Notes under the pieces: model-generated | Seen by the model: only the letters and a program-made list of their open reading frames with translations | Told to the model about the DNA's origin: nothing | Database searches by the model: none | Assembly (NCBI GenBank): GCA_019115305.1 | Contig: DXDW01000094.1 | Location: forward strand, 1 to 42,662 | Length of the DNA: 42,662 bases | Direction: 5' to 3' | DNA from: Candidatus Anaerofilum excrementigallinarum | Lineage (GTDB): Bacteria; Bacillota; Clostridia; Oscillospirales; Ruminococcaceae | Shown: positions 12,112-20,171 of the stretch, piece after piece | Layout of the letters: each line of letters starts with the position of its first letter | Position numbering within the stretch: the stretch's first letter is position 1 | Translations under genes and position numbers: made by a program

Positions 12112-12671
12112 TATACCTGGAGCTTCTCTGGAGCTTTTTCCAGATCGGCCTGTTCAGCATCGGCGGCGGCTACGCGGCCATGCCCCTGATCCAGAACCAG
12201 GTGGTGGACCTTCACGGCTGGCTCACCATGACCCAGTTTGCCGATATCATGACCATTGCCGAGATGACCCCCGGCCCCATCGCCATCAACTCGGCCACCT
12301 TTGTGGGCATTCAGGTGGCGGGCATCTCCGGGGCGGTGGTGGCCACGGTGGGCTGCGTGCTGCCCTCCTGCGTCATCGTCATCACCTTGGCCTACATATA
12401 CTACCGGTTCCGGCAGCTCACTTTGGTGCAGGGGGTGCTGGCGGGCATGCGTCCGGCGGTGGTGGCCATGATCGCCTCGGCGGGCATCGGGCTGTTGATC
12501 CTCTCCTTTTACGGCCAGCGCACCCTTCCCGCCGACCTGCTGGCGGTGGACCCGGTGGCCGTGGTTATCTTCGCGGTGGGGTTTGTGCTGCTGCGCTGGA
12601 AAAAGCCCAACCCCATCTGGGTAATGGCCGGCGCAGGCGCTGCCGGCGTGGTACTCTATTCTTTGTTTTGA
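12108..12671 (+). CDS. Chromate-transporter (CHR) family protein, second half
   Basis: A 187-residue short-chain CHR protein and partner of the preceding gene, with which it overlaps by four bases. Conserved pieces are 'FSIGGGYAAMPLIQNQVV' (16–33) and 'AEMTPGPIAINSATFVGIQVAG', matching the same motifs in the first half. Such pairs are the split form of the two-domain ChrA transporter. Control by the divergent LysR regulator is likely from the layout. No metal- or oxyanion-reducing gene is nearby, so a role in chromate resistance is only a family-level label. Confidence 0.9.
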   Translation: MIYLELLWSFFQIGLFSIGGGYAAMPLIQNQVVDLHGWLTMTQFADIMTIAEMTPGPIAINSATFVGIQVAGISGAVVATVGCVLPSCVIVITLAYIYYRFRQLTLVQGVLAGMRPAVVAMIASAGIGLLILSFYGQRTLPADLLAVDPVAVVIFAVGFVLLRWKKPNPIWVMAGAGAAGVVLYSLF

Positions 12672-12695
12672 CGCGGCTTTGGGAGGTGTGCGGTT

Positions 12696-13229
12696 ATGAA
12701 AAATTATGTGATTAAAGGCGGCGTGCTCTGCCGGGAAAAGGATGACCAGGTGCTGGCGAGGATCAAAAGCGTCCTCAACAGCCGGCAGAAAACCATCACT
12801 TTGCCCGACGGCGGCAGTATGTCCACCGATGTGCGGTCCCGGGAGGACGCCAAAAAGCCCGAGTCCGACGATGTGCGCCAGCGGGAATATGTGCTGCTGG
12901 ATGGCCAGGGTCATCTGGTGGCGGCGGCCCGTCCCGACTACGCCCCCGGCCAGGACCCCGCCCTGGAAGGCTGGCCGGTGTCCCATATGCCCCGGGTGAA
13001 CCAGGCCCGGCTGCAGATGGAGGGCGGCTCCTACCAGCTGGCAATGGAAAACAGCCAGTACTACACCCTGCAGGACCAGGAGGGCAACATCCTGCTGCGG
13101 CTGGTCCATCGGGGCCTGCTGGGGGGCTGGAACCTGGAGACCGAAGTCGATTTCGGCGGCGGGGTGCTCTGCGGCCTGTTCCTGTTCTGCCGGTACATCG
13201 AAAAGGAAAACGAATTTATGGTGGTGTGA
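12696..13229 (+). CDS. Conserved protein of unknown function, possibly tubby/LURP-one-like fold
   Basis: A 177-residue protein without signal peptide or membrane segment. Repeated short beta-strand patterns ('REYVLLDGQGHLVAAARPDY', 'YYTLQDQEGNILLRLVHRGLLGGWNLETEV') recall the tubby C-terminal/LURP-one-like beta-barrel family, in which a short sequence near the C-terminus forms a central hydrophobic helix ('GGGVLCGLFLFCRYIEKENEFMVV' here). That resemblance is by eye and uncertain. GGGAGG (12681–12686) precedes the ATG. It lies 24 bases after the CHR genes, so it may be the third gene of that operon. A terminator follows. Confidence 0.65.
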   Translation: MKNYVIKGGVLCREKDDQVLARIKSVLNSRQKTITLPDGGSMSTDVRSREDAKKPESDDVRQREYVLLDGQGHLVAAARPDYAPGQDPALEGWPVSHMPRVNQARLQMEGGSYQLAMENSQYYTLQDQEGNILLRLVHRGLLGGWNLETEVDFGGGVLCGLFLFCRYIEKENEFMVV

Positions 13230-13242
13230 TCCCCTGTATCCA

Positions 13243-13300
13243 AAAGCCCCGGCCCCTTTTTGGCGTTGCTGCCGAAAAAAGGGCCGGGGCTTTGTGTGTT
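13243..13300. terminator. Bidirectional Rho-independent terminator
   Basis: A 13-bp GC-rich stem (13243–13255 with 13281–13293), extended inward by CTTTTTGGC/GCCGAAAAAAG pairing, lies between two converging genes. T-rich tracts follow on both strands (TTTGTGTGTTTTG on plus, TTTTGG on minus). Confidence 0.85.
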
Positions 13301-13312
13301 TTGCTGGGAGGG

Positions 13313-14659
13313 TTAGCCTTTGCGCTCGGCTACCAGGGTCTTGCCCAGGGGGCCGACGGCGTAGATGGTCACCCGCTCGGGGGTCTCCAGGGCCTCGGGG
13401 GGCAGGGAAAATCCGCCCTTTTCGTCGGGCTGGAGATAGCGGAATTTTTTGTGGGCGGTGGTGGCGTAGGCCACGCCGTCCTGGATGGTATAGGCCAGCG
13501 TGCCACCGGCAAGGCCGGAAAAATCGGCGGGAAGGGGCTGCTGGCGTCCCTTTACCTCAAAGAGATAGCTGCCCACATCGCCGGTGGCGGTGAGCTGGGC
13601 GGGAACCCGCTGGGGCGCGGCCCAGCCGCCGTGCTTCTGCTTGGGGTGCACGATGTAGGCTACCCGGCCCTGCCAGGCTTCCAGGAACTGGTCCAGCCGG
13701 TAGCGGCGGGGGGCCTGGTCGTCGGAATCGGCGTAGGAGTCGTTGACCAGCACATACTCCACATCCTTTTCCCGGCAAAAGCCGTGCACCGCCATGAGAT
13801 GCCCCTTGGTGGTGCCGGAAGCTCCCTCCAGATAGGGCAGATTCTCTTTCTGGGCGGTTTCGGGATCGGAGGTGTAGCGTACGCTCACACCCACCGAATA
13901 GCCGTTGTAGATCTCCCGGCGCAGGCCGGCCAGGTCCAGATAGGCCACATAGGCCCGGAAGCCCAGACAGCCCGCCGCAGCCACGCTGAAGGACCAGTTG
14001 CCGAAGCCCTGGTAGGCGTGGTCGTAGCAGATGCGGGCCACCTCCTCGGGCAGCACGTCCTGGCCCCAGCGGTTGACAAGGGCGGCGATGGTCACGGCGC
14101 TGCACATCACAGGGCCAATGGCCGGGTCCCGGTTGAGCTGGGAATAGGCGGGCAGATACAGCTGCCGCAGCACCGGGTCCCCTTCCTTCTGCTCCCAGTT
14201 CAGGGGCCGCACTGTGACCCCCAGCAGCCGCACCTGGGGGCTGTACTGCTCGGAGTCGGTGTACAGGTATACCCGCAGCTGGGCGGTTTTGGACCCGGCT
14301 TCGCTGTCCACCTGGAGCAGGTCGGTGTCCACCGAGGCAAGGGGGCCTTTTTCCGAAAAGCTGGTGCGCCGGATAAAGGGGCTCCACTGGCCGAAGGAGA
14401 GCCAGCGGCTCCACTGCCCTTCCACCAGCACCCGGGCCTGCACCTCGATGTAGGTGCCCGCGGGGGTGTCGGCGTTCCAGCTGGAAACCAGCTGGCGGAA
14501 GGCCGGCAGCCGCAGCAGCTGGGAGGTGTAGCAGCCCTTCTGCAGATAGCCGCTGCCGGTCTGTTCCAGCACCAGACAGCCGTTTTCCAGCGCCACCCCG
14601 TCAAATTCACCTTTACTGAAGGCCTCGGCGCCTTCGATCAGACACAGGTTTTTTTCCAT
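13313..14659 (-). CDS. C39-like (Peptidase_C39_2) cysteine peptidase
   Basis: A 448-residue protein. Residues 60–155 form a beta-rich region with the repeated 'W…W' pattern 'GQWSRWLSFGQWSPF'. The papain-like domain follows: nucleophile Cys186 (IGPVMCSAVT), His287 (KGHLMAVHGF) and Asn306/Asp307 (VNDSYAD). Full-length family members with this N-terminal region are annotated as C39-family peptidases, though they lack the ABC exporter of bacteriocin-processing C39 enzymes and substrates are unknown. No signal peptide is seen at the chosen start (ATG at 14659, preceded by GGGAGG). An extension to 14815 is rejected because it has no ribosome site and overlaps the promoter. Confidence 0.82.
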   Translation of the reverse strand: MEKNLCLIEGAEAFSKGEFDGVALENGCLVLEQTGSGYLQKGCYTSQLLRLPAFRQLVSSWNADTPAGTYIEVQARVLVEGQWSRWLSFGQWSPFIRRTSFSEKGPLASVDTDLLQVDSEAGSKTAQLRVYLYTDSEQYSPQVRLLGVTVRPLNWEQKEGDPVLRQLYLPAYSQLNRDPAIGPVMCSAVTIAALVNRWGQDVLPEEVARICYDHAYQGFGNWSFSVAAAGCLGFRAYVAYLDLAGLRREIYNGYSVGVSVRYTSDPETAQKENLPYLEGASGTTKGHLMAVHGFCREKDVEYVLVNDSYADSDDQAPRRYRLDQFLEAWQGRVAYIVHPKQKHGGWAAPQRVPAQLTATGDVGSYLFEVKGRQQPLPADFSGLAGGTLAYTIQDGVAYATTAHKKFRYLQPDEKGGFSLPPEALETPERVTIYAVGPLGKTLVAERKG

Positions 14660-14677
14660 CGGGCATCCTCCCTTTTT

Positions 14678-14697
14678 GGCCCCGGCACAGCGGGGCC
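14678..14697 (-). promoter_or_regulatory. Leader hairpin before the C39-like peptidase gene
   Basis: GGCCCCG (14678–14684) pairs with CGGGGCC (14691–14697). In the transcript it ends five bases before the GGGAGG ribosome site, so it could influence translation. Confidence 0.4.
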
Positions 14698-14708
14698 CTT
14701 TGGTTACA

Positions 14709-14737
14709 ATACTAGCCGCAAACCGGCGGCTTGTCAA
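14709..14737 (-). promoter_or_regulatory. Strong sigma-A-type promoter of the C39-like peptidase gene
   Basis: On the minus strand: consensus TTGACA (plus 14732–14737), a 17-base spacer and TAGTAT (14709–14714). The spacer contains a 6-bp inverted repeat, AGCCGC (14714–14719) and GCGGCT (14726–14731), a possible repressor site. Confidence 0.85.
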
Positions 14738-15024
14738 GCTGGCCCTGCTGCTCTTTCGGGCGGCGGAAAAGCTGAGCACCATGTTTATGGGCAATGGGTC
14801 GGTGAGCCTTACCAACCTGGGCCGGATCTCGTCCCAAAAGCTGACGGCGGGTGCTCTTCGGCGGGCCCTGCAAGCACAAGCCCTCTTTGCAGCTGGCCGC
14901 CGTGGGCACCGAGGATGAGGTGTGTCTCTGCGCCACCCTGTGCTGCACCGATGCCGACGCCCGGGCGGTGGAGCAGCTGCTGGCCGAAATGCGCCGGCAG
15001 CTGGAAGCGTACGCGGCGGAATGA
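14738..15024 (+). pseudogene. Truncated, frameshifted remnant of an alcohol acetyltransferase/condensation-like gene
   Basis: Two reading-frame pieces on the plus strand together resemble only the C-terminal end of the Firmicutes alcohol-acetyltransferase/condensation-fold proteins. The first (about 14738–14860) reads 'LLFRAAEKLSTMFMGNGSVS' followed by LTNLGRI, which matches the family's conserved SLTNLG segment. After a frame change near 14860–14880 the second piece runs 'KPSLQLAAVGTEDEVCLCAT' and continues through an ordinary amphipathic helix to a TGA at 15022–15024, resembling the usual family end. No start codon with ribosome site, N-terminal half or HHxxxDG active site exists upstream, because that DNA is the C39 gene on the other strand. 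This is a decayed leftover; family assignment is by eye. Confidence 0.6.
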
Positions 15025-15050
15025 TCCCCGCGCCATGCCCGATAAAAAGA

Positions 15051-15088
15051 ATCCCCTGTTTTGTATCGGCCGGTACAAAGCGGGGGAT
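15051..15088 (-). terminator. Long hairpin, possible second terminator of the rnf operon
   Basis: Fifteen-base arms (15051–15065 and 15074–15088) pair at 13 Watson–Crick positions, with G–T at the other two. Read on the minus strand, the hairpin is followed by TCTTTTTATC. It lies 110 bases beyond the main rnf terminator and could catch read-through; alternatively it is a palindromic protein-binding site. Confidence 0.45.
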
Positions 15089-15200
15089 TGTATTGTAAAA
15101 AGGCCCCGAAAGCAGAGAGAAAAAATCCCTGCCTCGGGGCAGAAAAGCGGCTGTTCCGGCGGGGCCGGGGCTTTTCCCTACCCCTGCCTCGGCAAAAGAA

Positions 15201-15234
15201 AAAGGGCGGCGGAGCCTTGGCTCCGCCGCCCTTT
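15201..15234 (-). terminator. Rho-independent terminator of the rnf operon
   Basis: A perfect 16-bp stem (15201–15216 with 15219–15234) starts 17 bases beyond the rnfB stop; on the minus strand it is followed by a T-rich tract (TTTTTCTTTT). It is also terminator-like on plus, with a shorter TTTT. Confidence 0.93.
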
Positions 15235-15250
15235 TGCGCTGCGAAAGAAA

Positions 15251-16042
15251 TCAGAAATCCGCGGGCTTGTGGATGACGTGCTTGGGGCATACCTCCACAC
15301 AGGTGCCGCAGCCGGTGCACTTGTCGTAGTCGATGCGGGCTACGAAGTTGTTCACCTTGATGGCCTGCTCGGGGCAGTTCTTTTCGCACTTCATGCAGCC
15401 GATGCAGCCCAGAGAGCACTCCTTGTTGGTGATGGCGCCCTTTTCGTGATTGGCGCAGAGCACCACGGGTTTGTCCTTGGATGAGTGCATCCAGATGATC
15501 TTCTGGGGGCAGGCGTCCTTGCACATGCCGCAGCCGGTGCACTTGGCGGTGTCTACCTTGGCCAGGCCGTTGGTCACATGGATGGCGTCAAACTGGCAGA
15601 CGGCCTCACAGTCGCCGAAGCCCAGGCAGCCGTAGGGGCAGGCGTAGGGGCCGGCAAACAGGGCGTGGGCCGCCCGGCAGCTGGAAACGCCCTCGTACTC
15701 GTACTGGCGCTTGCAGATCTCGTTGGCGCCCTGGCAGCCCACCACGGCGTTGACGATGGCAGTGGCGCCGGCGTCAACACCCATTACAGCGGCAGCGCCC
15801 TGGGCGGCAGCAGCGCCGCCGGGGACGCACTTGTTCACCGGCGCGCCCTCCACAATGGCTTTGGCGTAGTCGGCGCAGCCGGCATAGCCGCAGGCGCCGC
15901 AGTTGGCGCCGGGCAGGCAGGCCTGCACCTGGCCCACCCGGGGATCTTCCTCCACATGCATGAATTTGGCCGCCAGCACCAGGATTCCGGCGCCGATCAG
16001 GCCCAGAACCGTTACCAGCGCAACCGCGATTGCAATACTCAT
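15251..16042 (-). CDS. rnfB: Rnf complex subunit B (iron–sulfur, ferredoxin-accepting)
   Basis: The likely electron entry subunit of the ion-translocating ferredoxin:NAD+ oxidoreductase. The 263-residue protein has an N-terminal membrane anchor (about 3–26), a four-cysteine cluster motif CLPGANCGACGYAGC, then several ferredoxin-type 4Fe–4S motifs: CTGCGMCKDACPQ, CIGCMKCEKNCPEQ and CTGCGTCVEVCPKH, plus a cysteine set around 'CPYGCLGFGDCEAVCQF'. It is the last gene of rnfCDGEAB, separated from rnfA by 12 bases, and a terminator follows. The order C-D-G-E-A-B is the one found in clostridia and acetogens. Confidence 0.97.
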   Translation of the reverse strand: MSIAIAVALVTVLGLIGAGILVLAAKFMHVEEDPRVGQVQACLPGANCGACGYAGCADYAKAIVEGAPVNKCVPGGAAAAQGAAAVMGVDAGATAIVNAVVGCQGANEICKRQYEYEGVSSCRAAHALFAGPYACPYGCLGFGDCEAVCQFDAIHVTNGLAKVDTAKCTGCGMCKDACPQKIIWMHSSKDKPVVLCANHEKGAITNKECSLGCIGCMKCEKNCPEQAIKVNNFVARIDYDKCTGCGTCVEVCPKHVIHKPADF

Positions 16043-16054
16043 GGCTGGCCCTCC

Positions 16055-16648
16055 TTACACTTTAAAGATGTTTTCGATGATGCCGCCGAAGCCCATGAAG
16101 GAAATGCTGGTAAAGGCAGCCGCCACCAGAGTGATGGGCAGGCCTTCGAAGCATTTGGGGGGCTTGGCGTCCTCCAGGCGCTTGCGCACGCCGGAGAACA
16201 GCACCATGGCCAGCATAAAGCCGAAGCCGGCGCCCAGGGCGCAGAAGATGCTCTCGGCAAAGTTGTAGCCGTTGTCGATGTTGAGGATGGTGACGCCCAG
16301 CACGGCGCAGTTGGTGGTGATCAGGGGCAGATACACGCCCAGAGCCTTGTGCAGGGGGGGCATATATTTCTTCATGATCACTTCAACCAGCTGTACCAGC
16401 ACGGCGATGATGAGGATGAACACAATGGTCTGCAGATAGCCCAGGCCAAAGGTGTCCAGCAGCTGCTGCACCGGCCAGGTTACGGCGGTGGCCAAAGTCA
16501 TAACAAAGATGACCGCGCAGCTCATGCCGAAGGCGGAATCCAGCTTTTTGGAAACGCCCAGGAAGGGGCAGATGCCCAAGAACTTTACCAGCACGTAGTT
16601 GTTCACCAAAATCATGCTGAAAAAGATATACGCGAGTTTGGCTGCCAT
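16055..16648 (-). CDS. rnfA: Rnf complex subunit A (membrane)
   Basis: A 197-residue integral membrane protein with about six spans, of the RnfA/NqrE family. With RnfE it forms the pseudo-symmetric membrane core that holds an iron–sulfur cluster and takes part in Na+ or H+ translocation. Typical pieces are 'NNYVLVKFLGICPFLGVSKK' near the N-terminus and 'TTNCAVLGV' in mid-protein, which carry the conserved core cysteines. Its ATG overlaps the rnfE stop by one base (TGATG). Ion specificity cannot be read from the sequence by eye. Confidence 0.97.
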   Translation of the reverse strand: MAAKLAYIFFSMILVNNYVLVKFLGICPFLGVSKKLDSAFGMSCAVIFVMTLATAVTWPVQQLLDTFGLGYLQTIVFILIIAVLVQLVEVIMKKYMPPLHKALGVYLPLITTNCAVLGVTILNIDNGYNFAESIFCALGAGFGFMLAMVLFSGVRKRLEDAKPPKCFEGLPITLVAAAFTSISFMGFGGIIENIFKV

Positions 16649-17328
16649 CAGTTACACGCTCCTTTCGACTGGCAATTGGCGGCAGAGGGGCAGCCCTCGC
16701 AGCCGATGGCACGTTTTTTCTTCTGGCCCATCTTGGTCTCCAGGAAGATCACCAGCGCCATAAGCATACCGAAGGTGAGGAAGCCGCCCGGAGGGGTGGT
16801 CATGATGGAGATACGGTCGATCTGTTCGGGGATGATGGTGATGCCAAACAGGCTGCCGTTGCCCAGGATCTCGCGGACGGAGCTCATGAGCAGCAGAGTA
16901 AAGGTGAAGCCGATGCCCATGCCCAGGCCGTCCAGGGCGGATTCCACCACGTTGTGCTTGGAGGCGAACATCTCAGCACGGCCCAGAATGATGCAGTTTA
17001 CCACGATCAGGGGCAGATAGACGCCCAGGGCGCTGTACAGATCCTGCACATAGGCCTGCACCAGCATCTGCACGATGGTAACGAAGGTGGCGATAACGGT
17101 GATATAGGCCGGCAGACGCACCTTGTCGGGGATCACTTTGCGCAGGGCCGAGATGGCGATGTTGGAGCAGATCAGCACAAAGGTGGCGGCCAGACCCATG
17201 CCCAGGCCGTTGAAGGCGGCGGTGGTCACGGCCAAAGTGGGACAGGTGCCCAGAACCAGCCGCAGCACGGGATTTTCCTTGATAATGCCGTTGGTCAGAT
17301 AGGACAGTTTGGAGTTTTCCTTGCTCAT
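16648..17328 (-). CDS. rnfE: Rnf complex subunit E (membrane)
   Basis: A 226-residue integral membrane protein of the RnfE/NqrD family and partner of RnfA. It opens 'NGIIKENPVLRLVLGTCPTLAVTTAAFNGLGMG', with the conserved Cys of the membrane iron–sulfur centre, and has the matching 'VNCIILGRAEMFAS' segment. About six spans are expected. The C-terminus has a cysteine-rich tail (CEGCPSAANCQSKGAC, about 210–225) of a kind found in some clostridial RnfE proteins. The ATG is one base from the rnfG stop region, so translation is probably coupled. Confidence 0.97.
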   Translation of the reverse strand: MSKENSKLSYLTNGIIKENPVLRLVLGTCPTLAVTTAAFNGLGMGLAATFVLICSNIAISALRKVIPDKVRLPAYITVIATFVTIVQMLVQAYVQDLYSALGVYLPLIVVNCIILGRAEMFASKHNVVESALDGLGMGIGFTFTLLLMSSVREILGNGSLFGITIIPEQIDRISIMTTPPGGFLTFGMLMALVIFLETKMGQKKKRAIGCEGCPSAANCQSKGACN

Positions 17329-17329
17329 C

Positions 17330-17872
17330 TTACGCGGCCCCCTTTACTTCATTGAAGCCGTCGATGGCGGCGTTGATGCCCGCTACCGCGCCCTCGGTGG
17401 ACATGGTGGCGCCGGAAAGGGCGTCGATGTCAGAGATGGCGAAGTTTTCCGCGGGCATACCGGTAAACTGGCTGGCCCATTCGGGCTGCTCGTACAGCCG
17501 GCTGCCGTAGCCCTTGGTCTCGCTGTTTTCCAAAAATTTCACAGCGATGATGTTGCCGTCGGAGCCAAAGGCCACGATCACCGGCACCATGCCGCCGAAG
17601 CCCTGGCCCTGGGCCTTGATCACATAGCTGCCGCTGGCGGGATCGGTGACGATCTCCAGCACGTTGGGGGTGGTCCAGCCCTCCACGGTATCAAAGGTCT
17701 CGGCGGTGGGCAGCAGCTCGTGGTAGGCCGCCTGGGCCACACGGCGCTCGTTTTCCTCAATCACCGGGGCGGTGAAGCTGTTGGTCACGGCCAGCAGCAG
17801 CGAGGTCACCAGACAGATGACAGCCAGCACCGCAATGGGCTTGGCGTATTCATTCCATTGTTCCTTGCTCAT
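17330..17872 (-). CDS. rnfG: Rnf complex subunit G (covalent FMN carrier)
   Basis: A 180-residue protein with one N-terminal membrane span (about 11–31) and an extracytoplasmic FMN-binding domain. FMN is attached through a phosphoester bond to a threonine in the motif SGAT, here residues 153–156 (Thr156), within 'DIDALSGATMSTEGAV'. Attachment needs the flavin transferase ApbE, which is not encoded in this window. The start overlaps the rnfD stop by four bases (ATGA at 17869–17872). Confidence 0.97.
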   Translation of the reverse strand: MSKEQWNEYAKPIAVLAVICLVTSLLLAVTNSFTAPVIEENERRVAQAAYHELLPTAETFDTVEGWTTPNVLEIVTDPASGSYVIKAQGQGFGGMVPVIVAFGSDGNIIAVKFLENSETKGYGSRLYEQPEWASQFTGMPAENFAISDIDALSGATMSTEGAVAGINAAIDGFNEVKGAA

Positions 17873-18807
17873 TTCTTCTTCACACCTCCCAGGGGTTTCT
17901 GACGGGTGAGGTCATTGATATAGGGCACAAACAGGTTCATCAGCAAAATGGCGTAGGAAACGCCCTCGGCCATGTTGCCCCAGTAGCGGATGGCCCAGGT
18001 GATGATGCCCATGCCGATGCCGAAGATGATCTTGCCCTTGGTGGTGAAGGGGCTGGTGACATAGTCGGTGGCCATGAACACGGCGCCGAACAGCAGACCG
18101 CCGCCCAGCACATGGAGCAGCACGGTGTGGGGGCCGGCAAATACCAGAGCCAGCACCGCCACGGTGCCCACATAGGCCACGGGGATGGTGATGTTGATGG
18201 TGCGGGTGGCCACCAGCCAGACAAAGCCGGCCAGAATCGCCAACGAGCAGGTCTCGCCCAGCACACCGCCGTGCACGCCCAGCAGCAGGTCGATCACGGG
18301 CAGGGCGGTCTCTTTACCGGCCACCAGGGGGGTGGCGCTGGACAGAGCGTCCACGCCGGACAGGGACTGGGGGAACACCCAGGCAGTCATGCGGCTGGCA
18401 AAGGCGGTGAACAGGAACAATCGGCCAATGAGGGCGGGGTTGACAAAGTTGAAGCCGATGCCGCCGAACAGCTGCTTGGCCAGCACAATGGCCACAAAGG
18501 CGCCCAGCACGGCGATCCACAGGGGGATGCTCACCGGCAGGTTCAAAGCCAGGATCAGCCCGGTGACCACCGCGGAGAGATCTCCCACGGGGATGGGCTT
18601 TTTCATCAGGTAGCAGTACAGGTATTCAAAGGCCACACAGGCAAACACGGTCACAGCTTCCACCAGCAGGGCACGGATGCCGAAGATGATGATGCTGGCA
18701 ACCACGCAGGGCATCAGGGCGACGATCACATTGCCCATGAGTTTGCGGGTGGAAGAGCGGTCCACGATGTGGGGCGAAGCGGTAACGATCAGATGATTTT
18801 CCATCAT
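17869..18807 (-). CDS. rnfD: Rnf complex subunit D (membrane, FMN-binding)
   Basis: A 312-residue integral membrane protein of the RnfD/NqrB family with about eight to ten spans. A covalent FMN site is visible in 'GVDALSSATPL' (Thr159). Another family segment is 'NPALIGRLFLFTAF'. The ATG overlaps the rnfC stop (ATGA) and is preceded by AAAGGAGG within the end of rnfC. Together with RnfG it carries electrons through the membrane part of the complex. Confidence 0.97.
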   Translation of the reverse strand: MMENHLIVTASPHIVDRSSTRKLMGNVIVALMPCVVASIIIFGIRALLVEAVTVFACVAFEYLYCYLMKKPIPVGDLSAVVTGLILALNLPVSIPLWIAVLGAFVAIVLAKQLFGGIGFNFVNPALIGRLFLFTAFASRMTAWVFPQSLSGVDALSSATPLVAGKETALPVIDLLLGVHGGVLGETCSLAILAGFVWLVATRTINITIPVAYVGTVAVLALVFAGPHTVLLHVLGGGLLFGAVFMATDYVTSPFTTKGKIIFGIGMGIITWAIRYWGNMAEGVSYAILLMNLFVPYINDLTRQKPLGGVKKK

Positions 18808-20120
18808 TTGCCGCCTCCTTTCCGTTTGAGGTAATCCTTAGCCAGAGCCATGGTCTGAGTGACGGGGCGCTTGGCCGGGCAGACATAGCTGCAGGTGCCG
18901 CAGGCGATGCACAGGTCCACCATCATGTCGTCCAGAGCCTCCACGTTCTTTTTGTTGAAGGCGCCGGCGATCTCCACGGGAGACAGGCCCATGGGACAGG
19001 CGGAAATGCAGCGGCCGCAGCGGATGCAGGGCTGGGGATCGGGGATATGGGCGGATTTATCTCCCAGCACCAGCAGACCGTTGTTCTGCTTGAGAACGGG
19101 GAAATCGGTGGATACCTGGGCGGTACCCATCATGGGGCCGCCGGTGATGACCTTGCGGGCCTCCACCTTGGTGCCGCCGCAGAAGTCGATGACCTCCTGC
19201 AGGGGGGTGCCGATGATGACCTCCACGTTCTGGGGCTTGGCGATGGCGTCGCCCTCCACGGTCAGCCGCTTGGTGGTCAGGGGCATGCCGGTGGCCAGGA
19301 ACTTGCCGATGGTGGCAACGGTGGTGACGTTGAGCACGATCACGCCCACGTCGGCGGGCAGACCGCCCCGGGGCACTTCGCGGCCGGTGGTCTTTTCGAT
19401 CAGCACCTTTTCTGCGCCCTGGGGGTAGCGGCTGGGCAGGGGGGCCACCTTGATGGCGGCGTCCGACTTGGTCAGAGAGAACATCTTGTCCATGGCCTCG
19501 GGCTTGTTGCGCTCGATGCCGATGAGGCAGCGGCCGATGTTCAGGTACTGCATCACAGCCCGGATGCCGGCCAGAACCTCTTCGCTGTTTTCCAGAAATT
19601 CCCGGTTATCGGCGGTGAGGTAGGGCTCGCATTCGGCGCCGTTGATCACCAAGGTGTCGATCTGGTCCAGATTCTTGGGGGACAGCTTGACAGCAGTGGG
19701 GAAACCCGCGCCGCCCAGGCCCACCAGACCGCAGTTCTGCACTGCCTGGATGAAGCTGGTGTAGTCGGTCACCTCCGGCTTTTTCACGGCGGGGTCCACG
19801 GTCTGTTCCCCGTCGGGCTGGATCACCACCGTCTGGACGCTGGCGCCATTGGGGTAGCGCAGGGTATCCAGAGCGGAAACGGTGCCGGAAACACCCGAAT
19901 AGATATTGGCGCTTACAAAGCTGGGCGCCTTGCCCACCAGAGTGCCCACATCCACATGGTCACCCTTTTTCACCACAGGGGTGCAGGGAGCGCCGATGTG
20001 CTGCTGCATGGCCAGCACGATCTTGCTGGGCACCGGCATTTTCACCGTCTGCATCCCGGCGGTTCCCTTTTCGTGGGGCACGGCGGCGCCCAAGGCCGCA
20101 CGTGACAACTTTTTAAACAT
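18804..20120 (-). CDS. rnfC: Rnf complex subunit C (NADH/FMN, iron–sulfur)
   Basis: This is the NAD+-reducing peripheral subunit, with FMN and two 4Fe–4S clusters. The 438-residue protein has a biotinyl-like N-terminal domain ('MPVPSKIVLAMQQHIGAPCT'), the nucleotide-binding 'GLVGLGGAGFPTAVKL', the conserved 'VINGAECEPYLTADNREFL', and the cluster motifs CIRCGRCISACPMGL and CIACGTCSYVCPAKRP. The ATG at 20120 is preferred over one 18 bases upstream, because the upstream codon lies inside the ribosome-binding GGAGGAA that serves the later ATG. It is the first gene of rnfCDGEAB. In butyrate-producing anaerobes Rnf reoxidises ferredoxin and builds an ion gradient; that role is inferred here. Confidence 0.97.
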   Translation of the reverse strand: MFKKLSRAALGAAVPHEKGTAGMQTVKMPVPSKIVLAMQQHIGAPCTPVVKKGDHVDVGTLVGKAPSFVSANIYSGVSGTVSALDTLRYPNGASVQTVVIQPDGEQTVDPAVKKPEVTDYTSFIQAVQNCGLVGLGGAGFPTAVKLSPKNLDQIDTLVINGAECEPYLTADNREFLENSEEVLAGIRAVMQYLNIGRCLIGIERNKPEAMDKMFSLTKSDAAIKVAPLPSRYPQGAEKVLIEKTTGREVPRGGLPADVGVIVLNVTTVATIGKFLATGMPLTTKRLTVEGDAIAKPQNVEVIIGTPLQEVIDFCGGTKVEARKVITGGPMMGTAQVSTDFPVLKQNNGLLVLGDKSAHIPDPQPCIRCGRCISACPMGLSPVEIAGAFNKKNVEALDDMMVDLCIACGTCSYVCPAKRPVTQTMALAKDYLKRKGGGK

Positions 20121-20171
20121 GAATCGCAGTTCCTCCATTTCTATGGTTTCGCCCGCTGCTCATAAGAAGCA

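Noticed and set aside
14660..14815. N-terminal extension of the C39-like peptidase
   Set aside because: It contains the consensus promoter on that strand, so it cannot be within the translated region; the ATG at 14659 has the ribosome site.
13226..15484. A 752-codon plus-strand frame opposite the C39-like peptidase and the start of rnfB
   Set aside because: The opposite strand has clear catalytic motifs, promoter and terminators; this frame runs through two terminators.
15485..20105. Several long plus-strand frames opposite the rnf operon
   Set aside because: All six Rnf proteins on minus are unmistakable; the plus frames have no ribosome sites and biased His/Gly-rich content.
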